From assembly GCF_014196295.1 (NCBI RefSeq), contig NZ_JACIDK010000001.1, forward strand, positions 1,034,785 through 1,098,784: DNA of 64,000 nt. The letters run 5' to 3'. A program made the translations under genes and the position numbers. The DNA comes from Phenylobacterium haematophilum. Lineage in GTDB: Bacteria; Pseudomonadota; Alphaproteobacteria; Caulobacterales; Caulobacteraceae. Below the pieces are notes generated by a model. That model made no database searches. It was not told where the DNA came from and saw nothing but the letters and a program-made list of their open reading frames with translations. Of this stretch, positions 26,397 to 34,762 are shown one piece after another; the stretch's first letter is position 1; every line of letters begins with the position of its first letter.

Positions 26397-27065
26397 ATGA
26401 ACGCCGAGCCCGCCATCCGCGCCCTGATCGCCCCGGTCACCCCGCTGCAGCAGAACTGCACCATCGTCTGGTGCGCAAAGACCCTGAAGGCCGCCATCAT
26501 CGATCCGGGCGGCGAGGTTCCGCGCCTGCTCGAAGCGCTGAAGGCGCATGGACTGACGCTGGAAAAGATCTGGATCACCCACGGCCACCTCGACCACGCT
26601 GGCGGAACCGCCGCCCTGCAGGAGGCGACGGGCGCGCCGATCGAAGGCCCGCACCCCGACGACTCGTTCTGGATCGACGAGATCACTGCTTCGGGCGCCA
26701 AGTGGGGCATGCCAGACGCCCGCTCCTTCACCCCTGACCGCTGGCTTTCGGACGGCGACACGGTGACGCTCGGCGAGACGCAGTTCGAGGTCTACCACTG
26801 CCCCGGCCACACCCCCGGCCATGTGGTGTTCTTCCATCGCCAGGCGCGCTTCGCCCAGGTCGGCGACGTGCTGTTCCAGGGCTCGATCGGCCGCACCGAC
26901 TTCCCGCGCGGCGACCATCAGCAGTTGATCGACTCGATCACCGGCAAGCTCTGGCCGCTGGGCGACGACGTCGCCTTCGTGCCCGGTCACGGCCCGATGT
27001 CGACCTTCGGACAGGAGCGGCGCACCAACCCGTTCGTCGCCGACGAGGTCCTGGCCGGCGCCTAA
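26397..27065 (+). CDS. Metallo-beta-lactamase-fold hydrolase (glyoxalase II-like, YcbL type)
   Basis: 222-residue MBL-fold enzyme. The metal motif ITHGHLDHAGG (His-x-His-x-Asp-His), the later His in YHCPGHTPGHVVFF, the Asp in FAQVGDVLFQGSIGRTDFP, and the final His in FVPGHGPMSTFG make a complete two-metal site. The short length without the glyoxalase II C-terminal domain matches the YcbL class of thioester hydrolases. ATG 26397 follows AGGGCC; a longer open frame upstream crosses the permease terminator and is rejected. Confidence 0.9.
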   Translation: MNAEPAIRALIAPVTPLQQNCTIVWCAKTLKAAIIDPGGEVPRLLEALKAHGLTLEKIWITHGHLDHAGGTAALQEATGAPIEGPHPDDSFWIDEITASGAKWGMPDARSFTPDRWLSDGDTVTLGETQFEVYHCPGHTPGHVVFFHRQARFAQVGDVLFQGSIGRTDFPRGDHQQLIDSITGKLWPLGDDVAFVPGHGPMSTFGQERRTNPFVADEVLAGA

Positions 27066-27108
27066 TGCTTTCAGTGATGAAATCTGCGCGTTACGCGGGC
27101 GCGTGAAA

Positions 27109-27858
27109 ATGCCGGGGATGGATACACGCAGCGAACAGTCCGGGGCGGGCTCCAGCGCCCGCATTCTGATGGTCGACGACGATCCGGGCATCCGGGACGT
27201 CGTGTCCGACTTCCTGGGCAGGCACGGCTATCAGGTCGAAACCGCTGGCGATTCCCGCGAGATGGAGCAGGCGCTGGAACGCGGCCCCATCGACCTGATC
27301 GTGCTCGACGTCATGCTGCCGGGCGAAGACGGCCTGGCCATCTGCCGCCGGCTGGCGGTCGGCGAGGGCCCGCCGATCATCATGCTCTCGGCCATGGGCG
27401 AGGACACCGACCGCATCGTCGGCCTGGAGCTCGGCGCCGACGACTACCTCTCCAAGCCGTGCAACCCGCGCGAACTGCTGGCCCGCGTCCGCGCGGTGCT
27501 GCGCCGCGCCGAGCTGCGCGGCCAGGCCTCGACCGCCAGCGCCGGCTGCGAGTTCGCCGGCTGGCGCTTCGATCTGGTCCGCCGCGAGCTGCGCTCGCCG
27601 CAGGGCGTGGTGGTCAACCTCTCCTCGGGCGAGTTCTCGCTGCTGCGCACCTTCGTCGAGCGCCCCCAACGCGTGCTGACCCGCGACCAGTTGCTGGAAT
27701 TCGCCCGCGGCCCGGATTCCGACGCCTTCGACCGTGCGATCGACGTCCAGATCAGTCGCCTGCGCCGCAAGCTCGACGACGGCGGGGGCGGCCAGGACCT
27801 GATCCGCACGATCCGTAACGAGGGCTATATGTTCACCGCCAAGGTGAAGCGTCTGTGA
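27109..27858 (+). CDS. OmpR-family response regulator
   Basis: 249-residue two-component regulator. The receiver has an acidic pocket VDDDPG, the phospho-acceptor Asp67 in LIVLDVMLPG, a switch region IIMLSAMGED, and Lys in YLSKPCNPRE. The C-terminal winged helix contains SSGEFSLLRTFVERPQRVLTRDQLL and RAIDVQISRLRRKLDD. Starts possible at GTG 27103, ATG 27109 or ATG 27118; none has a clear ribosome-binding site. The stop overlaps the GTG of its histidine kinase (GTGA). Confidence 0.93.
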   Translation: MPGMDTRSEQSGAGSSARILMVDDDPGIRDVVSDFLGRHGYQVETAGDSREMEQALERGPIDLIVLDVMLPGEDGLAICRRLAVGEGPPIIMLSAMGEDTDRIVGLELGADDYLSKPCNPRELLARVRAVLRRAELRGQASTASAGCEFAGWRFDLVRRELRSPQGVVVNLSSGEFSLLRTFVERPQRVLTRDQLLEFARGPDSDAFDRAIDVQISRLRRKLDDGGGGQDLIRTIRNEGYMFTAKVKRL

Positions 27859-29204
27859 CCGCCCCCTGGGCCGGGCGGCCGACCGCATCTCTGTTCGGTC
27901 AACTGCTGGCCCTCATCGGGCTCAGCCTGGTCGCCGCCCAGGCGATCAGCCTGTTTCTGCTGTTCAACCTGCCGCCGCCGGCCCCGGACTTCTACCGGAT
28001 CGGCGAAATCGTCCAGACCCTGCGCGGGTCTCCGCCGACCTTCACCGAACGCCACCCCCTGTCGGTCACCATCGCCAAGGCCCCGCCGCACCTGGTGATG
28101 GAAGGGCGGATGACGCCGAAGATCCGCGCCCAGATCGCCCAGGGGCTTGGCGTGCCGGTCGAGCGGGTGCTGGTGGCCTCGACCTCGCGCTTCCCGTTCT
28201 CCGACCGTCGCGTCTTCCGGGTCATCCGTGATCGGATGGCGCGCGAGGGCGGCGAGGTCGAAGACCACTTCATGATCGCCCCCTTCCAGGTCGCCGTGCA
28301 GCAGGCCGACGGGCGCTGGAAGGTGCTGGAGCCCGAGCGCGGCATCGGCCTGGACGCATGGCAGCAGCGGATCGTCCTGCTGTTCCTGCTCTCGGCCCTG
28401 GCCATGACCCCGGTCGCCTTTGTCTTCGCCCGGCGGCTCTCCGCGCCCATCAGGCTTTTCACCGACGCCGCCGAACGGCTCGGCCGCGACCCGCGCGCTC
28501 CGCCGCTCTCGCTCAAGGGCTCGGCCGAGATCAGCGTCGCAGTGAAGGCCTTCAACGACATGCAGGAGCGCTTGCGGCGCTATGTGGAAGACCGCACCGC
28601 AATGGTCGGCGCCATCGCGCACGACCTGCGCACGCCCCTGACCCGCCTTCGGTTCCGCATCGAGAACGTGCCTGAGGACGTGCGCGTGAAGATGGCCGCC
28701 GACATCGACCAGATGGAGGAGATGATCTCGGCCGCCCTAACCTTCGTGCGCGACACCAGCCGCCCCGGCGAGCGGACCCTGCTTGAGCTCTCCTCGCTCC
28801 TGGAAAGCGTCTGCGACGAGATGGCCGACACCGGCGCCGACACTCAGGTCGAACGGGGGGAGAAGGTGGTCCTGGAGGGCGATCCCCTGGCCTTGCGCCG
28901 GCTGTTCGCCAACCTGCTCGAAAATGCGATGAAGTTCGGCGACCGCGCACGGGCCCGCGTCTATCGCGACGGCGCCAGCGCCATCGTCGAGATCGAGGAC
29001 GACGGCCCTGGCATCCCGCCCGAGGAGTTCGAGCGGGTGTTCGAGCCCTTCTACCGGCGTGAGCCGTCGCGCAGCCGCCAGACCGGCGGCATCGGCCTGG
29101 GGCTGGCGGTGGTCCGCTCGGTCGCGCGCGGCCACGGCGGCGACGTGGTGCTGGTCAATCGCCCCGCCGGCGGCCTCACCGCCCGCGTCCAGTTGCCGAT
29201 CTGA
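27855..29204 (+). CDS. Sensor histidine kinase, partner of the OmpR-type regulator
   Basis: 449-residue membrane kinase. TM1 is about residues 15-37, the periplasmic sensor 38-170, TM2 about 171-192, HAMP 193-245, H-box AIAHDLRTPLTRLR with phospho-His256, N box NLLENAMKFG, G1 DDGPGIPPEEFERVFEPFYR and G2 GGIGLGLAVVRSV. The sensor region has no recognised ligand domain. The GTG start overlaps the regulator stop, typical of a cognate pair. The signal is unknown. Confidence 0.93.
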   Translation: MTAPWAGRPTASLFGQLLALIGLSLVAAQAISLFLLFNLPPPAPDFYRIGEIVQTLRGSPPTFTERHPLSVTIAKAPPHLVMEGRMTPKIRAQIAQGLGVPVERVLVASTSRFPFSDRRVFRVIRDRMAREGGEVEDHFMIAPFQVAVQQADGRWKVLEPERGIGLDAWQQRIVLLFLLSALAMTPVAFVFARRLSAPIRLFTDAAERLGRDPRAPPLSLKGSAEISVAVKAFNDMQERLRRYVEDRTAMVGAIAHDLRTPLTRLRFRIENVPEDVRVKMAADIDQMEEMISAALTFVRDTSRPGERTLLELSSLLESVCDEMADTGADTQVERGEKVVLEGDPLALRRLFANLLENAMKFGDRARARVYRDGASAIVEIEDDGPGIPPEEFERVFEPFYRREPSRSRQTGGIGLGLAVVRSVARGHGGDVVLVNRPAGGLTARVQLPI

Positions 29205-29431
29205 CCGCTCCGTAAAAATTTAACGCCGGCGGCGCGGCGCGCAGCCGTCCCGCTATCCCCTGCCAGTGCACGGACCCCGTGTGCGGGCAAAGCTTTGCGG
29301 TACGAAACGTCGCAGGCGCCAAACGCATTTTGCGCGCAACCTCCTTCGCCCTTGGCGAGTTTGCTTGACCGTAAGGACAGCGAGGCGTCGACCGCCCTCC
29401 CCCCGACGGTCGCCGCGCAGAGGAGCCGCTC

Positions 29432-29650
29432 ATGGATCTTGAACCCACCGCCAAGCCGAAATCCCGCCGCGGATTTGCAGCAATGAATCCCGAACGCCGC
29501 CGCGAGATCGCGCGCAAGGGCGGCGCGAGCGTGCCGGGCGAGAAACGCAGTTTCGCCAAGGACCGCGACCTGGCCGCCTCCGCGGGGCGCAAGGGTGGTG
29601 AGTCCTCGCGCGGCGGCGGCCGCAGCCGCGGCGACCGACTCGAAAGCTGA
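29432..29650 (+). CDS. Small KGG-repeat stress-type protein
   Basis: 72-residue hydrophilic basic protein. It has the acidophilic/stress repeat pattern twice: RGFAAMNPERRREIARKGG and KDRDLAASAGRKGG. These Lys-Gly-Gly motifs occur in general stress proteins such as GsiB and in YciG-type proteins. The start ATG 29432 is preceded by GAGGAG. No EcfG consensus is visible in the 227 bp upstream, so a stress promoter is not shown. The function is unknown beyond family. Confidence 0.8.
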   Translation: MDLEPTAKPKSRRGFAAMNPERRREIARKGGASVPGEKRSFAKDRDLAASAGRKGGESSRGGGRSRGDRLES

Positions 29651-29682
29651 AAGCCTGAGGCGCCTGCCGGGTCCAAGCTCGG

Positions 29683-31899
29683 TCAGGCCCTCAGCAGCAC
29701 CACTGCGAAGCTCGGAGCGGAGCTGACCCAGGTCCGCTCCAGCTTCCAGCCGGCTTCCGCAGCCAGGCGCGCAAATCCCTCAAGGGTGAACTTGTAAGAG
29801 TTCTCGGTGTGGATGCTCTCTCCCGCCGCAAAGCGGAATGAACGCCCCGCGGCCGTGACGAACTGGTCGCGCTGGCTCACCAGATGCATCTCCATCCGGC
29901 CTTGCTCGGCATTCCACACCGCCTGATGGCGGAAAGCGGCCAGGTCGAAATCGCCTCCAAGCTCGCGGTTGATCCGCGTCAGCAGGTTCAGGTTGAACGC
30001 CGCCGTCACGCCCTGCGCGTCGTCATAGGCCGCCGTCAGCGTGGCCTCATCCTTGGCCAGGTCGATGCCGACCAGGAAACGGGCGTCGTCCCCCAGCAGC
30101 CGCCGCGCCCCTGACAGGAAGGCGACCACCTCGTCCGGCGTGAAGTTGCCGATCGTCGAGCCCGGGAAGTACCCCACCCGCGGGTGCGTCGCCGCAGCTG
30201 GCAGATCCAGCGCCTTGGTGAAGTCCTCGACCAGCGGCGCGACCTTCAACTTCGGATAGTCCTGGCTGATCGCCGCGGCCGCGGCGTCCAGCGCCGAGGC
30301 GCTGATGTCGATGGGGGCGTAGACCGCCAGTTGCGGGGCCGCGTCCAGCAGCAGCCGGGTCTTGGTGCTCGCCCCGCTGCCGAACTCGACCAGGGTGGCG
30401 CCTGCCGGTATCGCCGTCGCCATCTCGCCCGCCTTCGCGCGCATCAGCGCCAGTTCGGTGCGGGTCGGATAGTACTCGGGCAGTTCGGTGATCGCCTCGA
30501 ACAGGTCCGATCCGGTCGCATCATAGAAGTACTTGGCCGGCAGCGCCTTCTGCGGCTTGGACAGCCCCGCGACCACGTCGCGCGCGAACTCGCCGTCCTG
30601 CGCAGGCTGGGCCGGGCCGTCCCACGCGAGCCGCACGCCGGAGAACATCCACCGCTGATGCGGATAGAAGAAGTTGCGGTAGCTCGCCCGCACATGCCCG
30701 GTCGGCGTCGCGCAGCAGCCGCCGCGCAGCACCATCTGGCCGATCATGAACTTGCCGTTGTACTCGCCGACCGCCCCGCCCGCGGGATGGAAACCCGGAT
30801 AGGGCGAATACGCGCTGCGGGTCCATTCCCAGACGTCGCCGAACATCTGGCGCAGGCCCGGCGCGGACTTCGCCGCCGCCGGCCCAAACTGCAGTTGCTC
30901 GCGCATGTTGCCGTTCGCCGCCAGCCCCTGCGCGGCGTGCTCCCACTCCGCTTCGGTCGGCAGCCTCGCTCCGGCCCAGGTCGCATAGGCGTCGGCTTCG
31001 TAGAAGCTGACATGCGTGACCGGCGCGTGCGGCGCGATCGCCCGCAGCCCCTGCAGGGTCATGGCGAGCCAGCCGCGGTCGCCCTGCTCCCAGTAGAGCG
31101 GCGCCTCCCAGCCTTCGGCCTGGACCTGCGCCCAGCCTTCCGACAGCCACAGCTCCGGGCGCCGATAGCCGCCGTCGGCCATGAAGGCCAGCCACTCGCC
31201 ATTGGTCACCAGCCGGTCGGCCAGCCGGTAGGGCTGCAGGTAGACCTTGTGCCGCGGGCCTTCGTTGTCGAAGGCGAACCCCTCGCCGTTGTGACCGATC
31301 TCGACCACTCCGCCGTCGAAGCCGATCTCGCCCGCCGGCCCGGGATCGCGTCCGACCGGCAGGGCCGGCGCCGGCACATAGGCCGGCTTCAGCGGCGATT
31401 GGGCGAACAGGTGCAGCACATCCATCAGGATCAGCTCCTGATGTTGCTCCTCATGCGCCAGGCCCAGTTCCACCAGTTCGGCCATGCCCTCGAACGGCGC
31501 GGCCAGCAGCCGGCCCATCGCCTCGTCCACGTGGGCCCGGTAGGCCAGCACTTGGGCCAGCGAGGGACGGGTCAGCAGCCCACGCTGCGGGCGCGGCTGC
31601 CGCGGGCCCAACGCCTCATAGTACGAGTTGAACAGGTAGCCGAAGGCCGGATCGAATGCCCGGTAGCCCGGCAGATGCGGGATCAACAGGAACGTCTCGA
31701 AGAACCACGTCGTATGCGCCAAGTGCCATTTCACCGGGCTCGCATCGGGCATCGACTGGGCGACCTGGTCCTCGGCCGACAGGTGCGCGGTGAGCGCCAG
31801 ACTGGCGTCGCGCACCTTGCGATAGGGGTCGGGGGCGCCCTTCGCCCGCGCGGCCCGGGCTGGCGCGGGGGCGAGTCTAGCCTTGTCGAATGACGCCAT
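29683..31899 (-). CDS. EgtB-EgtD fusion: ergothioneine sulfoxide synthase plus histidine trimethyltransferase
   Basis: 738-residue bifunctional protein. Residues 1 to about 426 are EgtB: a DinB-like domain with iron-ligand histidines in WHLAHTTWFF (H59/H62) and AHEEQHQEL (H149, H153), then an FGE-type domain with ARLPTEAEWEHAAQG, GDVWEWTRSAYSPYPGFHP and RASYRNFFYPHQRWMFSG. Residues about 437-738 are EgtD, which trimethylates histidine to hercynine: KYFYDATGSDLFEAITELPE, SAM motif LVEFGSGASTK, PGSTIGNF, FNLNLLTRINRELGGDFD and ESIHTENSYKFT. Both halves are near full length with only a short joint. Fungal Egt1 is fused in the opposite order. ATG 31899 has GGAG upstream; a perfect EcfG-type promoter lies at 31972-31996. 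No egtA, egtC or egtE is adjacent. Confidence 0.93.
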   Translation of the reverse strand: MASFDKARLAPAPARAARAKGAPDPYRKVRDASLALTAHLSAEDQVAQSMPDASPVKWHLAHTTWFFETFLLIPHLPGYRAFDPAFGYLFNSYYEALGPRQPRPQRGLLTRPSLAQVLAYRAHVDEAMGRLLAAPFEGMAELVELGLAHEEQHQELILMDVLHLFAQSPLKPAYVPAPALPVGRDPGPAGEIGFDGGVVEIGHNGEGFAFDNEGPRHKVYLQPYRLADRLVTNGEWLAFMADGGYRRPELWLSEGWAQVQAEGWEAPLYWEQGDRGWLAMTLQGLRAIAPHAPVTHVSFYEADAYATWAGARLPTEAEWEHAAQGLAANGNMREQLQFGPAAAKSAPGLRQMFGDVWEWTRSAYSPYPGFHPAGGAVGEYNGKFMIGQMVLRGGCCATPTGHVRASYRNFFYPHQRWMFSGVRLAWDGPAQPAQDGEFARDVVAGLSKPQKALPAKYFYDATGSDLFEAITELPEYYPTRTELALMRAKAGEMATAIPAGATLVEFGSGASTKTRLLLDAAPQLAVYAPIDISASALDAAAAAISQDYPKLKVAPLVEDFTKALDLPAAATHPRVGYFPGSTIGNFTPDEVVAFLSGARRLLGDDARFLVGIDLAKDEATLTAAYDDAQGVTAAFNLNLLTRINRELGGDFDLAAFRHQAVWNAEQGRMEMHLVSQRDQFVTAAGRSFRFAAGESIHTENSYKFTLEGFARLAAEAGWKLERTWVSSAPSFAVVLLRA

Positions 31900-31971
31900 C
31901 GTCCCGCTCCACCCTGCCTTAGATTGTGCCGGAAATCGCTGAGGCCCGGCGAAGCCGTGCTCGCCTCGCCA

Positions 31972-31996
31972 AACGTCGGACCTGCAACGCAGTTCC
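31972..31996 (-). promoter_or_regulatory. EcfG/SigT-type promoter of the EgtB-EgtD gene
   Basis: Minus strand GGAAC (31996-31992), 16-nt spacer, CGTT (31975-31972): perfect general-stress consensus. The predicted start near 31965 leaves a leader of about 65 nt. Confidence 0.65.
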
Positions 31997-32030
31997 TTGC
32001 ATTTGGGGCCTCCGGGCGATCCCGCAACCC

Positions 32031-32055
32031 GGAACGGTTGCCAGAAGGAGGCGTT
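32031..32055 (+). promoter_or_regulatory. EcfG/SigT-type promoter of the ECF sigma gene
   Basis: GGAAC at 32031-32035, 16-nt spacer, CGTT at 32052-32055: perfect consensus, 57 bp before the ATG. It lies back to back with the promoter of the ergothioneine gene, their -35 elements 35 bp apart. Confidence 0.7.
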
Positions 32056-32111
32056 GAGTTGCCACGAAAGTGCGATGCCCAAGGAGGGGCGCCGGGCGTT
32101 CCGAGGACAGC

Positions 32112-32648
32112 ATGGGCGGTGACACCGAGTGGCGCAACGAGGTGGTGGCGATGATCCCCGCTCTGCGCGCTTTCGCTTGGTCGCTCAGCCACAACGGGTC
32201 CGACGCCGACGACCTGGTGCAGGACACCCTGATCAAGGCATGGTCAAATCGCGACAAGTTCGAGCCCGGCACCAACCTGCGAGCCTGGCTGTTCACGATC
32301 CTGCGCAACACCTACTACACCCAGGTCATCCGTCGCCGGCGCGAGGTCCGCGACGAGACCGGCGAGTACGCCAACAACATGCGCACCCCGCCGACCCAGG
32401 ACTGGAGCATCGCGATGCGCGCGCTCCAGGCCGGCCTGGCTCAGTTGCCCGACGAGCACCGCGAGGCGCTGATCCTGGTGGGGGCCGCCGGCCTTTCCTA
32501 CGAGGAAGCCGCCGAGATCTGCGGCTGCGCGCTCGGCACCATCAAGAGCCGCGTCAACCGTGCCCGCGCCCGCCTGCTCAAGATCATGGACGCCCAGGAG
32601 GCCGCCGACGTCATGGCCCTCGACCACGTCGAGGCCAGCCGGGCCTAG
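32112..32648 (+). CDS. ECF RNA polymerase sigma factor (EcfG/SigU-like)
   Basis: 178-residue ECF sigma factor. Region 2 reads LRAFAWSLSHNGSDADDLVQ and TNLRAWLFTILRNTYYTQV, region 4 LSYEEAAEICGCALGTIKSR. This sequence style is that of the EcfG (ECF15) group. No phyR or nepR gene is nearby, so it is more likely a secondary paralogue than the master factor. In C. crescentus SigT controls another ECF gene, sigU (established); the perfect EcfG-type promoter here fits that or autoregulation. ATG 32112 has GAGGA upstream. The divergent neighbour is the ergothioneine gene. Confidence 0.88.
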   Translation: MGGDTEWRNEVVAMIPALRAFAWSLSHNGSDADDLVQDTLIKAWSNRDKFEPGTNLRAWLFTILRNTYYTQVIRRRREVRDETGEYANNMRTPPTQDWSIAMRALQAGLAQLPDEHREALILVGAAGLSYEEAAEICGCALGTIKSRVNRARARLLKIMDAQEAADVMALDHVEASRA

Positions 32649-32703
32649 CCGCAAGGCAAGCCGCCGCTACTATGCCGGGCGACTCGTTCCGCCTGGAGTA
32701 TCC

Positions 32704-33993
32704 ATGTCCCGTCCCCTGCCCGCCGCCGCGTTCGCGCTGTCCGTCCTGATCGCCGCGCCGGCGCTCGCCGCGCCCCAGGGCGCCGCGCCAAAGGACGATG
32801 CGGCCAGGATCGTCGCGAGTCCGGCCTTCAGGGCCGCGACCGCGGTCCTCGACCGGGAGCATGACCGCACCGTGCAGGACATCATCACCCTGACCGAAAT
32901 CCCGGCCCCGCCCTTCAAGGAAGAGGCGCGCGGCAAGGCCTACAAGGCGATGTTGGAGGCCCACGGTCTGACCGACGTGGAGGTCGACGCCGAGGGCAAC
33001 GTAATGGGCCTGCGCAAGGGGACGAGGCCCGGTCCGCTGGTCGTGGTCTCGGCCCACCTCGACACGGTCTTCCCGGAAGGCACCGACGTGAAGGTTCGCC
33101 GCGAGGGGACCAAGCTGTTCGCTCCCGGGGTCGCCGACGACACCCACAACCTCGCGGTCCTGCTGGCCTGGATCCGCGCCCTCGACGCGGCCAAGATCAA
33201 GACCCAGAGCGACATTCTCTTCGTCGGCACCGTCGGCGAAGAAGGCGCTGGCGACCTGCGCGGCGTCCGCTACTTCTTCAATCAAGGCAAGTACAAGGAC
33301 CGCACCAAGGCGTTCTTCTCGGTCGACGGCCTGGACCCCAGCGGCATCACCCATGTCGGGGTCGGCTCCAAGCGCTACCGAGTCACCTTCAACGGTCCAG
33401 GCGGCCACAGCTACGGCTCTTTCGGCATCGTCAATCCGATAGCCGCCATGGGCAAGGCGATCGCCGACTTCTACGAGGTCCAGGTCCCGACCAGCCCGAA
33501 AGTCACCTATTCGGCCTCGGTCACCGGAGGCGGCACCTCGGTCAACGCCATTCCTAACAAGGTCTTCACCGAGTTCGACATGCGCTCGGCCGACGCCGGC
33601 GAGCTCGCCAAGCTCGACACGCGCTTCAAGGAGATCATGCAGGCCGCCGTCGAGCACGAGAACAAGGCCCGCTCGACTCGCGTCGGGCAGGTCAGCATCG
33701 AGATCAAGCCGATCGGCGACCGCCCGGCTGGCCAGACCGCCAAGGACACGCCCCTGGTCGCCGGGACCGCTGCGGCGATCACCGCCCTCGGCTACACGCC
33801 GCAGTACGACGCATCCTCGACCGACGCCAACGCGCCGATGGCGCTCGGCATCCCGGCCATCACCATCGGCGGCGGCGGCTCGGGCGGCCGCGCCCACTCG
33901 CTCGACGAATGGATCGATGTCGAGAAATCCAACAGCGTCCGCGGCATGAGCGTCGGCCTCGCCGCCGTCCTCGTCGCCGCCGGCGTGAACTAG
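32704..33993 (+). CDS. M20-family metallopeptidase, exported
   Basis: 429-residue zinc peptidase with a signal peptide (AAFALSVLIAAPALAAPQ). Metal ligands follow the M20 order: His-x-Asp in VSAHLDTVFP, Asp in GVADDTHNL, Glu-Glu in VGTVGEEGAGD, Asp in SVDGLDP, and a late His in GGRAHSLDEWID. The dimerisation domain lies in the middle (GPGGHSYGSFGIVNPI). It would cleave short peptides or N-acyl amino acids in the periplasm. ATG 32704 has GGAG nearby. Its stop overlaps the convergent next gene by 4 bp. Confidence 0.92.
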   Translation: MSRPLPAAAFALSVLIAAPALAAPQGAAPKDDAARIVASPAFRAATAVLDREHDRTVQDIITLTEIPAPPFKEEARGKAYKAMLEAHGLTDVEVDAEGNVMGLRKGTRPGPLVVVSAHLDTVFPEGTDVKVRREGTKLFAPGVADDTHNLAVLLAWIRALDAAKIKTQSDILFVGTVGEEGAGDLRGVRYFFNQGKYKDRTKAFFSVDGLDPSGITHVGVGSKRYRVTFNGPGGHSYGSFGIVNPIAAMGKAIADFYEVQVPTSPKVTYSASVTGGGTSVNAIPNKVFTEFDMRSADAGELAKLDTRFKEIMQAAVEHENKARSTRVGQVSIEIKPIGDRPAGQTAKDTPLVAGTAAAITALGYTPQYDASSTDANAPMALGIPAITIGGGGSGGRAHSLDEWIDVEKSNSVRGMSVGLAAVLVAAGVN

Positions 33994-34613
33994 CGGCCGA
34001 ACACGGCGAACAGACTCTTTAGCCAGTCCACGAGCCCCTGCCAGAGCCCGGCCAGCCATGATGTCGGCGTGGCCGGCTTCTCCGGAACGAACCAGCTCGG
34101 CGCGGCCGGCGGGGCGCAGTTCATGTTCATGCCCACGCCTTTCAGATAGCCGCGCCGCACCCCGCCGGCCTTGATCGCCGCCTCCACCGCCTTGCGGTGG
34201 CGATCGGCCCCGCTCAGCTTGCGCACCCAGCCGCGGAACGGCAGCAGATCCTGGGTCTCGCCACGCACCTCGGCCACGGCCGCAGCCTTGGCCTGGGCCC
34301 CCAGCTTCTGCATCCGCGTACGTTCGTCGGGCGCAGGCGCCTCGTCCAGATCGGGCCCCAGCACCGCGTCCAGCCGGCCGACCTCGGCGGCGATGGCTTC
34401 GCAACGGCTCGGCTCGATCGCCTCATAGGGGTCGGCGACCGCCCGTAGCAGCACGTCCGGAATCTGCGCCTGCTTGAGGTTCAGGTCCTCGAGCGGCGCC
34501 GTCACCGCCCCGCGGAAACCTTCGTCCACCTGGGTGGTGCCGCGGTCGACCGCCGCTGCGGGGCTCGCCGCCAGCATCGCCGCAGCCGCCAGCCAGATCA
34601 GTCTCGTGGTCAT
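33990..34613 (-). CDS. Exported protein of unknown function (207 aa)
   Basis: It has a signal peptide (LIWLAAAAMLAASPAAAVD) and then a mostly helical body (PSRCEAIAAEVGRLDAVLGP, DRHRKAVEAAIKAGGVRRGY). A proline-rich segment and an amphipathic tryptophan-rich C-terminus (WLAGLWQGLVDWLKSLFAVF) could touch the membrane. Two cysteines (in SRCEA and MNCAPP) may form a disulfide. Composition and length look like a conserved Caulobacteraceae envelope protein, but I do not recognise a named family. Confidence 0.75.
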   Translation of the reverse strand: MTTRLIWLAAAAMLAASPAAAVDRGTTQVDEGFRGAVTAPLEDLNLKQAQIPDVLLRAVADPYEAIEPSRCEAIAAEVGRLDAVLGPDLDEAPAPDERTRMQKLGAQAKAAAVAEVRGETQDLLPFRGWVRKLSGADRHRKAVEAAIKAGGVRRGYLKGVGMNMNCAPPAAPSWFVPEKPATPTSWLAGLWQGLVDWLKSLFAVFGR

Positions 34614-34705
34614 CGCCCCAACCTAGTCCTTGCGCGCGTTTTCGCGCTGCGACGTTTCGCGCGCCGCTGGGCGCAGCCATCGCCCGAGTCGACCTCGGCG
34701 GCGAC

Positions 34706-34730
34706 GGAACGCCCCTCCGGCCCCGTCGTT
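34706..34730 (+). promoter_or_regulatory. EcfG/SigT-type promoter of the 245-aa hydrophilic protein gene
   Basis: GGAAC at 34706-34710, 16-nt spacer, CGTT at 34727-34730: perfect consensus, 32 bp before the ATG, with GAAGGAG between. Confidence 0.7.
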
Positions 34731-34762
34731 TTCAAACGAGGGAGCCACGAAGGAGCAGGCAC

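Noticed and set aside
24653..26761. 702-codon minus-strand frame opposite the permease
   Set aside because: Composed of His/Asp/Arg-rich sequence antisense to membrane helices; it also crosses a strong terminator.
32112..32648. Master general-stress sigma factor ecfG/sigT
   Set aside because: Genes for PhyR and NepR, which normally flank it, are absent, and its own promoter is of EcfG type; a secondary paralogue is more likely.
32611..34404. 597-codon minus-strand frame opposite the M20 peptidase
   Set aside because: Low-complexity Gly/Arg/Asp translation, while the plus-strand gene has all metal ligands.
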